The notes under the pieces: generated by a model
The model's database searches: none
The model's input: only the letters and a program-made list of their open reading frames with translations
Told to the model about the DNA's origin: nothing
Program-made: the position numbers and the translations under genes
Part shown: positions 17,262-24,659 of the stretch, one piece after another
Layout of the letters: the number at the start of each line of letters is the position of its first letter
Numbering within the stretch: position 1 is the first letter of the stretch
Origin: Planctomycetaceae bacterium
GTDB lineage: Bacteria; Planctomycetota; Planctomycetia; Pirellulales; Pirellulaceae
Assembly (NCBI GenBank): GCA_002717145.1
Contig: PBCP01000011.1
Span: forward strand, 26,675-70,349
Reading direction: 5' to 3'
Length of the DNA stretch: 43,675 bases

Positions 17262-18236
17262 GTGAATCAAAAGAAACGCATTTTAGTAACAGGCGGAGCG
17301 GGGTTTTTAGGATCCCAGCTCTGTGAAATGCTGGTTGCGCGTGGTGATGACGTGATCTGTATCGACAATTTTTTCACCAGCCAAAAAGTTAATGTCTCTC
17401 ATCTGCTTGACAAACCCAACTTTGAGTTAATTCGTCACGACGTCATCGTACCGATCTGGCTGGAGGTGGACCAAATCTATAATCTGGCCTGCCCCGCGTC
17501 CCCCGGCCACTATCAATTCAATCCAATCAAAACCATTAAGACATCCGTGATGGGGGCTATTAATGTTCTGGGGCTAGCCAAACGCTGCAACGCCCGTGTG
17601 TTGCAGGCATCTACGAGTGAGGTTTACGGCGACCCTGAGGTACACCCCCAGACTGAAAATTACCGGGGGAGCGTAAACCCTATCGGTCCACGGGCGTGTT
17701 ATGACGAAGGTAAACGGGCCGCGGAAACCTTGTTCATGGAATATCACCGCATGAACAAGGTCGACATCCGAATTGTTCGCATTTTTAATACCTATGGGCC
17801 AGGAATGCATCCATTCGACGGACGCGTCGTTTCTAACTTCATCCGTCAGGCTTTGGCTAACGAACCACTCACGTTATTTGGAGATGGTTCTCAAACTCGT
17901 TCTTTCTGCTATCGAGACGACCTGCTCTATGCCATGGTAAGCATGATGGAAAATGAAACCGGGTTTATTGGGCCGGTCAACATTGGCAATCCAAATGAGT
18001 TTACGATCAGAGAATTAGCAGAACTTGTGATTGCATTGACTGGAAGTTCAAGTTCTATCGTAGAGGGGGTTCTACCCAAGGACGACCCGGTACGCCGCCA
18101 ACCTGACATTCGGTTAGCTCGCGAAAGGTTGCATTGGGAGCCAAAGGTTGAACTGCGGGAAGGATTACAAAAGACGATCGACTGGTTTAAGACGATTGAT
18201 CTAGATCAGTATCACCCTCCGACTCCAAATTTCTAA
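17262..18236 (+). CDS. UDP-glucuronate decarboxylase (UDP-xylose synthase), extended SDR family
   Basis: This 324-aa NAD-dependent enzyme has the Rossmann motif [10 protein letters not shown] (residues 11-20) and binding residues [11 protein letters not shown]. It also has the UXS-type stretch [12 protein letters not shown], the active-site STSEVYGDP with YDEGKRAAE (Tyr-x-x-x-Lys), and [17 protein letters not shown]. These match UDP-glucuronate decarboxylase more closely than UDP-glucose epimerase or dTDP-glucose dehydratase. The product, UDP-xylose, feeds exopolysaccharide or lipopolysaccharide synthesis. The start is GTG at 17262 with AAGGG just before; an in-frame stop immediately upstream rules out earlier starts. 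No other sugar gene is adjacent. A strong bidirectional terminator follows. Confidence 0.9.
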   Translation: MNQKKRILVTGGAGFLGSQLCEMLVARGDDVICIDNFFTSQKVNVSHLLDKPNFELIRHDVIVPIWLEVDQIYNLACPASPGHYQFNPIKTIKTSVMGAINVLGLAKRCNARVLQASTSEVYGDPEVHPQTENYRGSVNPIGPRACYDEGKRAAETLFMEYHRMNKVDIRIVRIFNTYGPGMHPFDGRVVSNFIRQALANEPLTLFGDGSQTRSFCYRDDLLYAMVSMMENETGFIGPVNIGNPNEFTIRELAELVIALTGSSSSIVEGVLPKDDPVRRQPDIRLARERLHWEPKVELREGLQKTIDWFKTIDLDQYHPPTPNF

Positions 18237-18249
18237 GGAGCAAAACGAA

Positions 18250-18280
18250 AAAGCCGAGCCCGAAAAACAGGCTCGGCTTT
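18250..18280. terminator. Bidirectional Rho-independent terminator
   Basis: The 11-bp perfect stem AAAGCCGAGCC (18250-18260) with GGCTCGGCTTT (18270-18280) lies between the convergent UDP-glucuronate decarboxylase and DUF6807 genes. It has T-rich flanks in both reading directions. Confidence 0.88.
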
Positions 18281-18302
18281 CAATTCTTACGACGGGGCGC
18301 GA

Positions 18303-19247
18303 CTACTTTTCCACGCTTTGGTATGCTTTGAACTGAGCAGCAATGTCGGCAGCCTCAGTGTCGCCTTTGTGAACGTAAACTCGATAACGCAGTGTCATCG
18401 TCTCACCTTTGGCCATTTTGTGAGACCCATCAATGTCGTTACTGTTCTTGAAGTGATGAAGGCCAAACGGGTTGGCAGTAAACAAACCATAGGTTCGTAC
18501 ATGCCAATAGGTTGGGTAACGAAAACTCGTTGGATGATTCATGATTGCGATACCCACGGTGTTACCTTTCACTGGCCCCACGTAATCGACCCACGGTGAA
18601 GCCTTCCCCCAGGCCTGCAGATCTTTATCGCCTTGTTGATTGACAATCGCGCCACCCATATTGGCCGTTACTTTCATGGTGCCCGCAACACGGACTCCGA
18701 ATGAACCTTCTTTCGTATCACCAAAAACCAATTCCCCTTCACTGGCCGTTACCGTGGTATCAAAGTCAATCCAGTATGCGTCCGAATCTGCACCAAAAGT
18801 CAAACGTCGAACATCTTCGCACACTTTGTTTCCTTTAGCGTCGACCCAGTCATTTTTGGATTCAATGGTGGCCGTATTTCCGTCTTTGACCTTGGTGAAT
18901 CCTTTATGGAGGATATTTCCATGGCCCTCCGTTTCAGCCCAGAAATCAACACCGTTGACATTTCCATGGGTAAACCAGAATGATCGATGATGGATATGGT
19001 CATTACGTTCATTTTCACCGGCATCGCGCATGGGATAAGCACGAGTGATTTCATTACCATGAGGTCCGATCAATGGCCACAAAACAGGTTTCGCTCCAGA
19101 TTTCGTGAGGTATTGGGTCAATAGCTTACCGTCCTTGGAAACTTCCAGTCCGCCATCAATTTTCTTGACAGTGAATTTTTCCGCTTTGGAGTTTGCTGGA
19201 AGGCAGAATACGCTTGTTGCAGCCAGCAGTAAAAGAAGTGGTTTCAT
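18303..19247 (-). CDS. Exported PmoA-family protein (DUF6807)
   Basis: The protein is about 314 aa from the Met at 19247, which begins a good signal peptide (KPLLLLLAATSVFCLPANS); an upstream GTG-type start at 19262 adds only five residues. The body has PVLWPLIGPHGNEITRAYPM, DHIHHRSFWFTHGNVNGVDFW and the late HVRTYGLFTANPFGLHHF. These are hallmarks of the 'methane oxygenase PmoA-like' family now called DUF6807, common in planctomycetes and Bacteroidetes. Despite the name it has nothing to do with particulate methane monooxygenase. A carbohydrate-related periplasmic role is often assumed but unproven. It is monocistronic, ending at the shared terminator. Confidence 0.83.
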   Translation of the reverse strand: MKPLLLLLAATSVFCLPANSKAEKFTVKKIDGGLEVSKDGKLLTQYLTKSGAKPVLWPLIGPHGNEITRAYPMRDAGENERNDHIHHRSFWFTHGNVNGVDFWAETEGHGNILHKGFTKVKDGNTATIESKNDWVDAKGNKVCEDVRRLTFGADSDAYWIDFDTTVTASEGELVFGDTKEGSFGVRVAGTMKVTANMGGAIVNQQGDKDLQAWGKASPWVDYVGPVKGNTVGIAIMNHPTSFRYPTYWHVRTYGLFTANPFGLHHFKNSNDIDGSHKMAKGETMTLRYRVYVHKGDTEAADIAAQFKAYQSVEK

Positions 19248-19262
19248 GGGGTTGCCTACCAT

Positions 19263-19641
19263 AGTTGTTCATCTCCGGGCTCTGCCTCGTTGACCTGGGG
19301 TAGCACAACCTTTGCGACCCTATCGTTCGAGAGGCTATTTAAAGGCTTCTATCTATAGAAGACATATGTATGAAACTCGGTCACGATTGAGACCAAGCCG
19401 ACTAATCTAATTCTATCAATCTTTTGCCTGACCGTCATAACCGATACACGCTACTTCTTCGGAAATCCTTCCACATAGTTCATGGACTATTTTTTAGTTT
19501 CTTCATTCCCAACCGGACATCGCGCCTTATCTCCCCGATATTACCCATAGTTAATATTTAACCTAAACAACCCAAACTAAGATTTTCTCTCATACGAATT
19601 CCAAGTATGGCCGGGTTAGTCTTAGAGAATATAAAAGAGCT
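19263..19641. other. 379-nt intergenic region (divergent promoters)
   Basis: It separates the DUF6807 gene from the 103-aa gene in front of csrA. I see no gene, no convincing RNA and no strong repeat beyond a short palindrome, TTCTATCTATAGAA, near 19350. Promoters for both flanking units must lie here. Confidence 0.4.
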
Positions 19642-19953
19642 ATGCCGGGAACGATTTCTACCCTGTTGCAGGCCGCTGACCTGCCTGACCTTAGAAGCCA
19701 AATCCAAAAAGCCTTATGCGAATTCAATCTTCTTGAACCCGGAGCATTTCCATTTACAGAGCGAGTCCTGACCAAACAGGGCGAAGCGTGTGGAATCATG
19801 TTCTGTCTACACGGCCCTCGTAGCGTCAAGCTAACCGCTATCTGGGAAACAGTTTCCAATTCCGTCCTCTTCTACGACTCGACCGGACAACGGCAGGGTA
19901 AAGCAGAGGTCAATCTGGACAATCAATCCGATCTACTGGCTCTGGCCGGTTAA
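19642..19953 (+). CDS. Conserved-looking small hypothetical protein upstream of csrA
   Basis: This 103-aa soluble protein has no signal or membrane segment. It starts with an amphipathic helix (TLLQAADLPDLRSQIQKAL), then beta-rich segments with FPFTERVLTKQGEACGIMFCL, GPRSVKLTAIWE and NSVLFYDSTGQRQGKAEV. It ends 54 nt before csrA on the same strand, so the two are probably one transcript. It is not FliW, the usual small CsrA partner: it is too short and lacks that family's pattern. I do not recognise a family. A role tied to CsrA is only suggested by position. The ATG at 19642 is preceded by AAAAGAG. Confidence 0.7.
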   Translation: MPGTISTLLQAADLPDLRSQIQKALCEFNLLEPGAFPFTERVLTKQGEACGIMFCLHGPRSVKLTAIWETVSNSVLFYDSTGQRQGKAEVNLDNQSDLLALAG

Positions 19954-19984
19954 TCATAACACTAACGCCTGCTTAAAAAATGCA

Positions 19985-20007
19985 CGTTATTACATGGAGG
20001 TAAAACG
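19985..20007 (+). promoter_or_regulatory. CsrA-binding hairpin over the csrA ribosome-binding site (autoregulation)
   Basis: The sequence ACATGGAGGT (19992-20001) matches the published CsrA consensus ACANGGANGU at every fixed position and contains the csrA Shine-Dalgarno GGAGG (19996-20000). It lies in a hairpin: CGTT-A-TTAC (19985-19993, one bulged A) pairs with GTAA-AACG (20000-20007). This leaves a six-base loop ATGGAG that presents GGA, the preferred geometry for CsrA. The ATG follows immediately at 20008. Binding would block translation of csrA itself. Confidence 0.75.
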
Positions 20008-20238
20008 ATGTTAGTACTGTCTCGTAAAGAGTGTGAGAAAATCCAACTCGGAAATGACATCATCTTGACAGTGGTGAAAGTTTCCGGAGACAAAGTTCGG
20101 CTCGGCATTGAAGCGCCGGCTGATATCAAAGTTTTACGGAATGAGCTTGAACTATACGAAGACGGTCCTCAAACACTTGCTCATCCCGCAAAGCTCCTAC
20201 TGGACGCTAATAACGAAACTTTGCCGCTAGCATCCTGA
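20008..20238 (+). CDS. csrA: Carbon storage regulator CsrA (RsmA-type translational regulator)
   Basis: This 76-aa protein opens with MLVLSRKECEKIQLGNDIILTVVKVSGDKVRLGIEAPADIKVLR, covering the five beta-strands of CsrA; the RNA-binding N-terminal strand (LVLSRK) and the later VLRNE region, close to the family's VHR(R)E, are recognisable. The C-terminal tail (about 50-76) is longer than in E. coli CsrA (61 aa). CsrA dimers bind GGA-containing hairpins at ribosome-binding sites and repress or stabilise mRNAs for metabolism and surface lifestyle. A strong GGAGG is spaced 7 nt from ATG. The leader carries a matching CsrA site, and the upstream 103-aa gene is probably cotranscribed. Confidence 0.95.
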   Translation: MLVLSRKECEKIQLGNDIILTVVKVSGDKVRLGIEAPADIKVLRNELELYEDGPQTLAHPAKLLLDANNETLPLAS

Positions 20239-20702
20239 GTGGAATTTACCGGAGTTTGCAATAAAGCTGCAATTTGGTGTGATGGCAGCCGATTTCTCAT
20301 TTGGCGTAACGCGCCATCAGTGATGTGAACCTGAGTGATCCGTATCGAGGAAGGTTGAAACCATCCCCCCGAAAGAATGATTGCAAAAAATGGTGAATTA
20401 AATACGCTTAATGGTACCCACGGAGCAAAGTGTCAGACTCTCGAGTCAGGGTGGCCATTTGGCTGCTTCCTACCTTCGGTGACTTTGCCCACGAGCCCTC
20501 CTTAAAAAAAACATTCTTAGTCCTAAAAACGCCGGCAGATTACAGGTGTTATTGCTAAGATGAATAGATAAATAAACCTTTACCTAACATCAGTTCTGCT
20601 CAGGAAGTGCAGATTTGACTGATGGTATACTTATTACCAATTCGAATTGTTTGAACCAGACGTGGTTCATATGTCGTTTTATTAGTGGAGAAACCTGTAA
20701 CT
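20239..20702. other. 464-nt intergenic region with two structured blocks, between csrA and the DUF1501 gene
   Basis: No protein gene is supported. Just after csrA, GATGGC and GCCATC (20281-20320) can pair around a 25-30-nt loop. The second, denser block at about 20420-20505 is described separately. The region near 20540-20700 is A+T-rich and should hold the promoter of the four-gene cluster that starts at 20703. Confidence 0.4.
20423..20503 (-). ncRNA. Possible structured RNA (unidentified)
   Basis: Read on the minus strand, GGGCAAAGU (20490-20482) pairs along nine positions with ACUUUGCUC (20431-20423). One of these pairs is a G-U that would be an A-C mismatch on the plus strand, which favours minus-strand transcription. 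Inside lie three small hairpins: ACC/GGU at 20472-20480, GCC/GGC at 20454-20463 and GACUC/GAGUC at 20436-20447. The segment GGAAGCAGCCA resembles part of bacterial SRP RNA, but the rest of the conserved apical helix is missing. No family assignment is made. Confidence 0.3.
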
Positions 20703-22010
20703 ATGAATTGCAAAGGCAACAGCTTAGGTCGTCGTTCTTTCATGCAGGTAGGATTCCTCGGTGGACTTGGGTTATCTCTTTCGGATTACTTCCGAATGCA
20801 GAAAGCTCAAGGTGATCAGAAATTCTACGAAAGTGTGGAAGGCCCGGCGAAGAGCGTCATCTTTATTTACCTACCTGGTGGATGTGCCCATCAGGAAACC
20901 TGGGATCCGAAACCATTCGCCCCGATTGAATACCGAGGCCCTATGAGCAGCATCGAAACGGTTGTTCCAGGCACTCGTCTTAATGAGACGATGGTGAAGA
21001 CGTCGAAAGTTGCAGACAAGATTGCAATTTGTCGTAGTATGACACATGGTGAAGCGGCTCACGAACGTGGGACCCATAACATGTTCACTGGATATCGACC
21101 AAGTCCTGCGTTGCAGTATCCATCCATGGGTTCTGTCGTGGCTCACGAATTTGGTCCTCGTCATAACCTGCCTCCATACGTTTGCATTCCTAACCAGCCA
21201 AATGTATTTGCTGGAACAGGATACCTTAGCAGCTCATACGCCGGCTTTAGTCTCGGATCTGATCCTGCCAGTGGCAGTTTTCAGGTTCGTGACCTGAAAC
21301 TTCCAGGTGGCGTGGATGATGGCCGTTTTGGTAAGCGTCGCAAAATGCTTACCGCTGTCAACGATTATTTCGCGAATAAAGAAAAAGCCGATTCACTCGA
21401 TGCTGTCGACACATTCTACGATCGTGCTTACAGCCTGATCAGCAGCGAAAAGGCTCGTGATGCCTTCGACATCAATAAAGAAGATCCCGCACTCCGCGAT
21501 AAATATGGTCGTAACACAGCCGGTGCTCGCATGTTACTTGCTAGACGACTGGTAGAAGCCGGAACTCGCTTTGTCACACTCACTTATGGTGGCTGGGATA
21601 TGCACAGTAACATCGAAGGCTCGATCAAAGGTCAAGTACCTGCTTTAGACCAGGGATTTGCAGCCTTGATCGAAGACCTTGACCAGCGAGGGCTCCTGGA
21701 AAGCACTCTGGTTTGTATCGCCTCAGAATTCGGACGTACTCCGAAGATTAACGCGAATGCAGGGCGCGACCACTGGCCTAAGGTCTTCAGTGTGGTCATG
21801 GCCGGTGGTGGTACCAAGCCTGGTATCGTCTACGGTAAGTCCAATGCCACTGCTAGTGAACCTGAAGAGGATGCTCTGACGGTTGAAGACTGGGCAACCA
21901 CCATTTACAGCCGAATTGGTATTGTCGCGGATAAAGAGCTTATGGCTCCTGGCGATCGTCCAATCGAAATTGTAGATGGCGGTAAAGTACGCCAGGAATT
22001 GATTGTTTAG
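20703..22010 (+). CDS. DUF1501 protein with Tat-type signal
   Basis: The protein is about 435 aa from the ATG at 20703; a GTG at 20685 is in frame but adds only six residues. The N-terminus carries a twin-arginine signal (GRRSFMQVGFLGGLGLSLSD), so the protein is exported folded. The DUF1501 body resembles the alkaline-phosphatase/sulfatase fold: SVIFIYLPGGCAHQETWDPK, SMTHGEAAHERGTHNMFTG, TLTYGGWDMHSN, CIASEFGRTPKIN, GRDHWPKVFSVVMAGGG. The family is hugely expanded in planctomycetes, normally beside DUF1549/DUF1553 proteins, and its function is unknown. Here it leads a four-gene same-strand cluster of exported proteins. Confidence 0.88.
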   Translation: MNCKGNSLGRRSFMQVGFLGGLGLSLSDYFRMQKAQGDQKFYESVEGPAKSVIFIYLPGGCAHQETWDPKPFAPIEYRGPMSSIETVVPGTRLNETMVKTSKVADKIAICRSMTHGEAAHERGTHNMFTGYRPSPALQYPSMGSVVAHEFGPRHNLPPYVCIPNQPNVFAGTGYLSSSYAGFSLGSDPASGSFQVRDLKLPGGVDDGRFGKRRKMLTAVNDYFANKEKADSLDAVDTFYDRAYSLISSEKARDAFDINKEDPALRDKYGRNTAGARMLLARRLVEAGTRFVTLTYGGWDMHSNIEGSIKGQVPALDQGFAALIEDLDQRGLLESTLVCIASEFGRTPKINANAGRDHWPKVFSVVMAGGGTKPGIVYGKSNATASEPEEDALTVEDWATTIYSRIGIVADKELMAPGDRPIEIVDGGKVRQELIV

Positions 22011-22115
22011 TCCCCACTACTAAACAGTGTGATTCCTCACTATTAACGACATGCGTTGCGGGGGGCGCACAAAGCGTCACCCGCACTTTAAAACGTATGG
22101 GAGCAACAGGAAATT

Positions 22116-24593
22116 ATGAGACGTTTATCCCCACGAATCGTCACGTCAGCATTGCTGTGCGCAATGCTCTTCGCCTTTACAGTAGTCGCTCAGGCTTCTT
22201 CACCTGCGCTTAGCATTATTACTCCACGTAATGTACAGCGAGGTGTGGAAAACACGATTTCCTTCAACGGAGCTCGTCTGACCGATGCGGAAGAGATCCT
22301 CTTTTACTCGCCCGGCTTCGAAGTTGTCGAATTGACACCGGAGGCAGGAAAAGTAACTGCCCGAGTCAACATCGCGGCAGACTGCCGACTGGGAGAACAC
22401 GTTGCTCATGTTCGCTGTAAAAGCGGCCTGACTGAATTTAGAACTTTTTGGGTTGGTCCGTTCGGTGCGACCGCTGAAGTCGAGCCTAACAGCAGCTTTG
22501 AAGCTCCTCAAAAAATAGAACTTAATACGACCGTTCATGGTGTGGTCACCAATGAAGACGTTGACTATTACGCAGTCGAGCTCAAGGCAGGACAGCGAAT
22601 TTCAGCTGAAATAGAAGCGATGCGGCTGGGGACCACTCTGTTTGATCCTTACATCGCAATCATCGATGCCAAGCGATTCGAATTATCGGCGGATGATGAT
22701 ACCCCGCTCACCAAACAGGACGCTGTTGCTTCAGCTGTCGCCAAAGAAGATGGTACGTATTTCGTCATGGTACGTGAAAGTAGTTATGCCGGTAACGGAA
22801 ACTGTCGGTACAATCTTCACGTGGGAACGTTCCCTCGCCCGCTTGCTGTTTATCCTGCGGGTGGGAAAATTGGGGAGACCGTCGACGTGAAATTTGTCGG
22901 TGATCCGACAGGTGTTATAAATCAATCTGTTCAGTTACCTGCTGAGAGTAATGATCAGTTTTCACTGGTCCCGCAGGATGCCAACGGAGTTGCTCCATCC
23001 GGAAATCCATTCATGCTTTTCGATCATGCTAATTCGCTGGAAACGGAACCAAATGAATCGATTGCCGAAGCCTGTGCTGCTGAATTGCCCAATGCGTTCA
23101 ACGGAATCATTCAGTCCGAAGGTGATATTGACTGCTTCAAATTCACGGCCAAAAAGGGGCAGGTCTTCGACATTGAGTGCTTTGCACGACGAATCCGCTC
23201 ACCGCTCGACCCCGTCATGAATCTCTACAACGCCGCTGGCGGTTCGCTGGTAGGAAACGACGATTCACGTGGTCCAGACAGTTATTTCCGTTATACCTTC
23301 CCTGCTGACGGTGAATATGTTTTGCGTATTACCGACCACTTGAAACGTGGTGGTGACACCTTTGTTTACCGAGTTGAATTTCGACCTGTGCAGGCTCAGT
23401 TATCACTGGGCATTCCACGTGTCGCGCGATATTCACAATCTCGCCAACAGATTTTTGTTCCTCGGGGAGGTAAATACGCCACGTTGATTTCTGCATCCCG
23501 ATCAAACTTTGGTGGCGACCTAACCATCGAAGGAAATGACTTGCCTCAGGGTGTCACAATGCACGCTCCACCAATGCCAGCCAATATGAGCACGATGCCG
23601 GTCGTCTTCGAAGCTGCTGCAGATGCTCCAATCGCCGGTAAGCTGATGAAGTTCCAGGCCAAGCATGTGGATCCTGCCACTGGCATTAAGGGGCATTTCA
23701 AAAACAGAGCCGATCTTGTTGTCGCTGCCCCCGGACAATCGCTTTACGTTTATAAAGATGTAGAGCAACTTCCAATTGCGGTGGTCGACGAGCTACCGTT
23801 TAGCCTGGAAATCGTTCAACCCAAAGTGCCAATTGTTCAGAACGGTGAAATGGCACTCAAGGTTTTGATCCATCGCAAAGAAGGTTTTAACGAAGCGGTT
23901 ACATTGCAGTTTCCATTCCGACCACCAGGAATCGGGACTCGGTCTACTGTGGTAGTGCCTGCCGGAGGAACTGAAGCGGTTTACCCACTCAATGCAGCCG
24001 GAAACGCCCAAGTTCGGGAATGGCCTATTTACGTCTTGGGTTCTGCAAATGTTAATGGCACAGCCTGGGTATCCAGTCAGATGGCCACGCTCAGCGTTGC
24101 TGCTCCCTACGTTAGCCTGGCTCTTGAACGTGCCGCATGTGAGCAGGGACAGGAAACACAGCTCTACGGAAAACTCACACAAACCACTGCATTTGAAGGA
24201 AAGGCTAGCGTCGAATTACTCGGACTTCCCAATCTAGTCACAACAACCAATTTGGATTTCGACAAAGCGGCGGAAGAGTTGACATTTAACGTTCAAACAG
24301 ACAAAACCAGTCCTGCTGGAAAGCACACGAATGTGTTCTGTCGCATAACGATTATGGAAAACGGTGAACCTATCGTCTTCCGAACGGCAGCAACGACTCT
24401 GCAGATCGATAAACCCCTGCCGCCACCACCAAATGCTCCTCCTAAACCTATGCCGATGCCTGTTGCCCAGGCTCCTAAACCGATGCCAGCTCCGATGCCT
24501 ATGGCGAAGCCATTGACACGACTGGAGAAACTTCGTCTAGCTGCAAAACAGCGAGCTGAAGGGGGAACTCCGGCGGGTTCCGAAGAAAACTAA
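22116..24593 (+). CDS. Exported protein with two PPC (pre-peptidase C-terminal) domains
   Basis: This 825-aa protein has a signal peptide (about 1-28) and an Ig-like N-terminal domain (SIITPRNVQRGVENTISFNG). Two PPC-like beta-sandwich domains follow: about 125-235 (EVEPNSSFEAPQKIEL, DVDYYAVELKAGQRISAEIE) and about 312-410 (ETEPNESIAEACAAEL, DIDCFKFTAKKGQVFDIECF). Further Ig-like segments lead to a low-complexity tail (about 765-800) of PPP, PMPM and KPMP repeats. No protease domain is present. PPC domains are usually ligand- or surface-binding modules. It lies 106 nt after the DUF1501 gene and directly before the DUF1549/DUF1553 gene, suggesting a shared extracellular assembly. AGGAAATT precedes the ATG. 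Confidence 0.82.
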   Translation: MRRLSPRIVTSALLCAMLFAFTVVAQASSPALSIITPRNVQRGVENTISFNGARLTDAEEILFYSPGFEVVELTPEAGKVTARVNIAADCRLGEHVAHVRCKSGLTEFRTFWVGPFGATAEVEPNSSFEAPQKIELNTTVHGVVTNEDVDYYAVELKAGQRISAEIEAMRLGTTLFDPYIAIIDAKRFELSADDDTPLTKQDAVASAVAKEDGTYFVMVRESSYAGNGNCRYNLHVGTFPRPLAVYPAGGKIGETVDVKFVGDPTGVINQSVQLPAESNDQFSLVPQDANGVAPSGNPFMLFDHANSLETEPNESIAEACAAELPNAFNGIIQSEGDIDCFKFTAKKGQVFDIECFARRIRSPLDPVMNLYNAAGGSLVGNDDSRGPDSYFRYTFPADGEYVLRITDHLKRGGDTFVYRVEFRPVQAQLSLGIPRVARYSQSRQQIFVPRGGKYATLISASRSNFGGDLTIEGNDLPQGVTMHAPPMPANMSTMPVVFEAAADAPIAGKLMKFQAKHVDPATGIKGHFKNRADLVVAAPGQSLYVYKDVEQLPIAVVDELPFSLEIVQPKVPIVQNGEMALKVLIHRKEGFNEAVTLQFPFRPPGIGTRSTVVVPAGGTEAVYPLNAAGNAQVREWPIYVLGSANVNGTAWVSSQMATLSVAAPYVSLALERAACEQGQETQLYGKLTQTTAFEGKASVELLGLPNLVTTTNLDFDKAAEELTFNVQTDKTSPAGKHTNVFCRITIMENGEPIVFRTAATTLQIDKPLPPPPNAPPKPMPMPVAQAPKPMPAPMPMAKPLTRLEKLRLAAKQRAEGGTPAGSEEN

Positions 24594-24659
24594 TTGAAAC
24601 AATTCGAGTTATCGTTTTTAGATACGTTTAACATTTTGATATTCAGGTCTTGTAACGCA

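Noticed and set aside
18303..19247. Particulate methane monooxygenase subunit (PmoA)
   Set aside because: The family label 'PmoA-like' is historical; the protein is a soluble exported DUF6807 member without membrane helices.
20420..20505. Bacterial SRP (4.5S) RNA on the minus strand
   Set aside because: GGAAGCAGCCA matches part of the conserved apical region, but the full GUCAGG...CCGGAAGG segment is absent and the fold around it differs.
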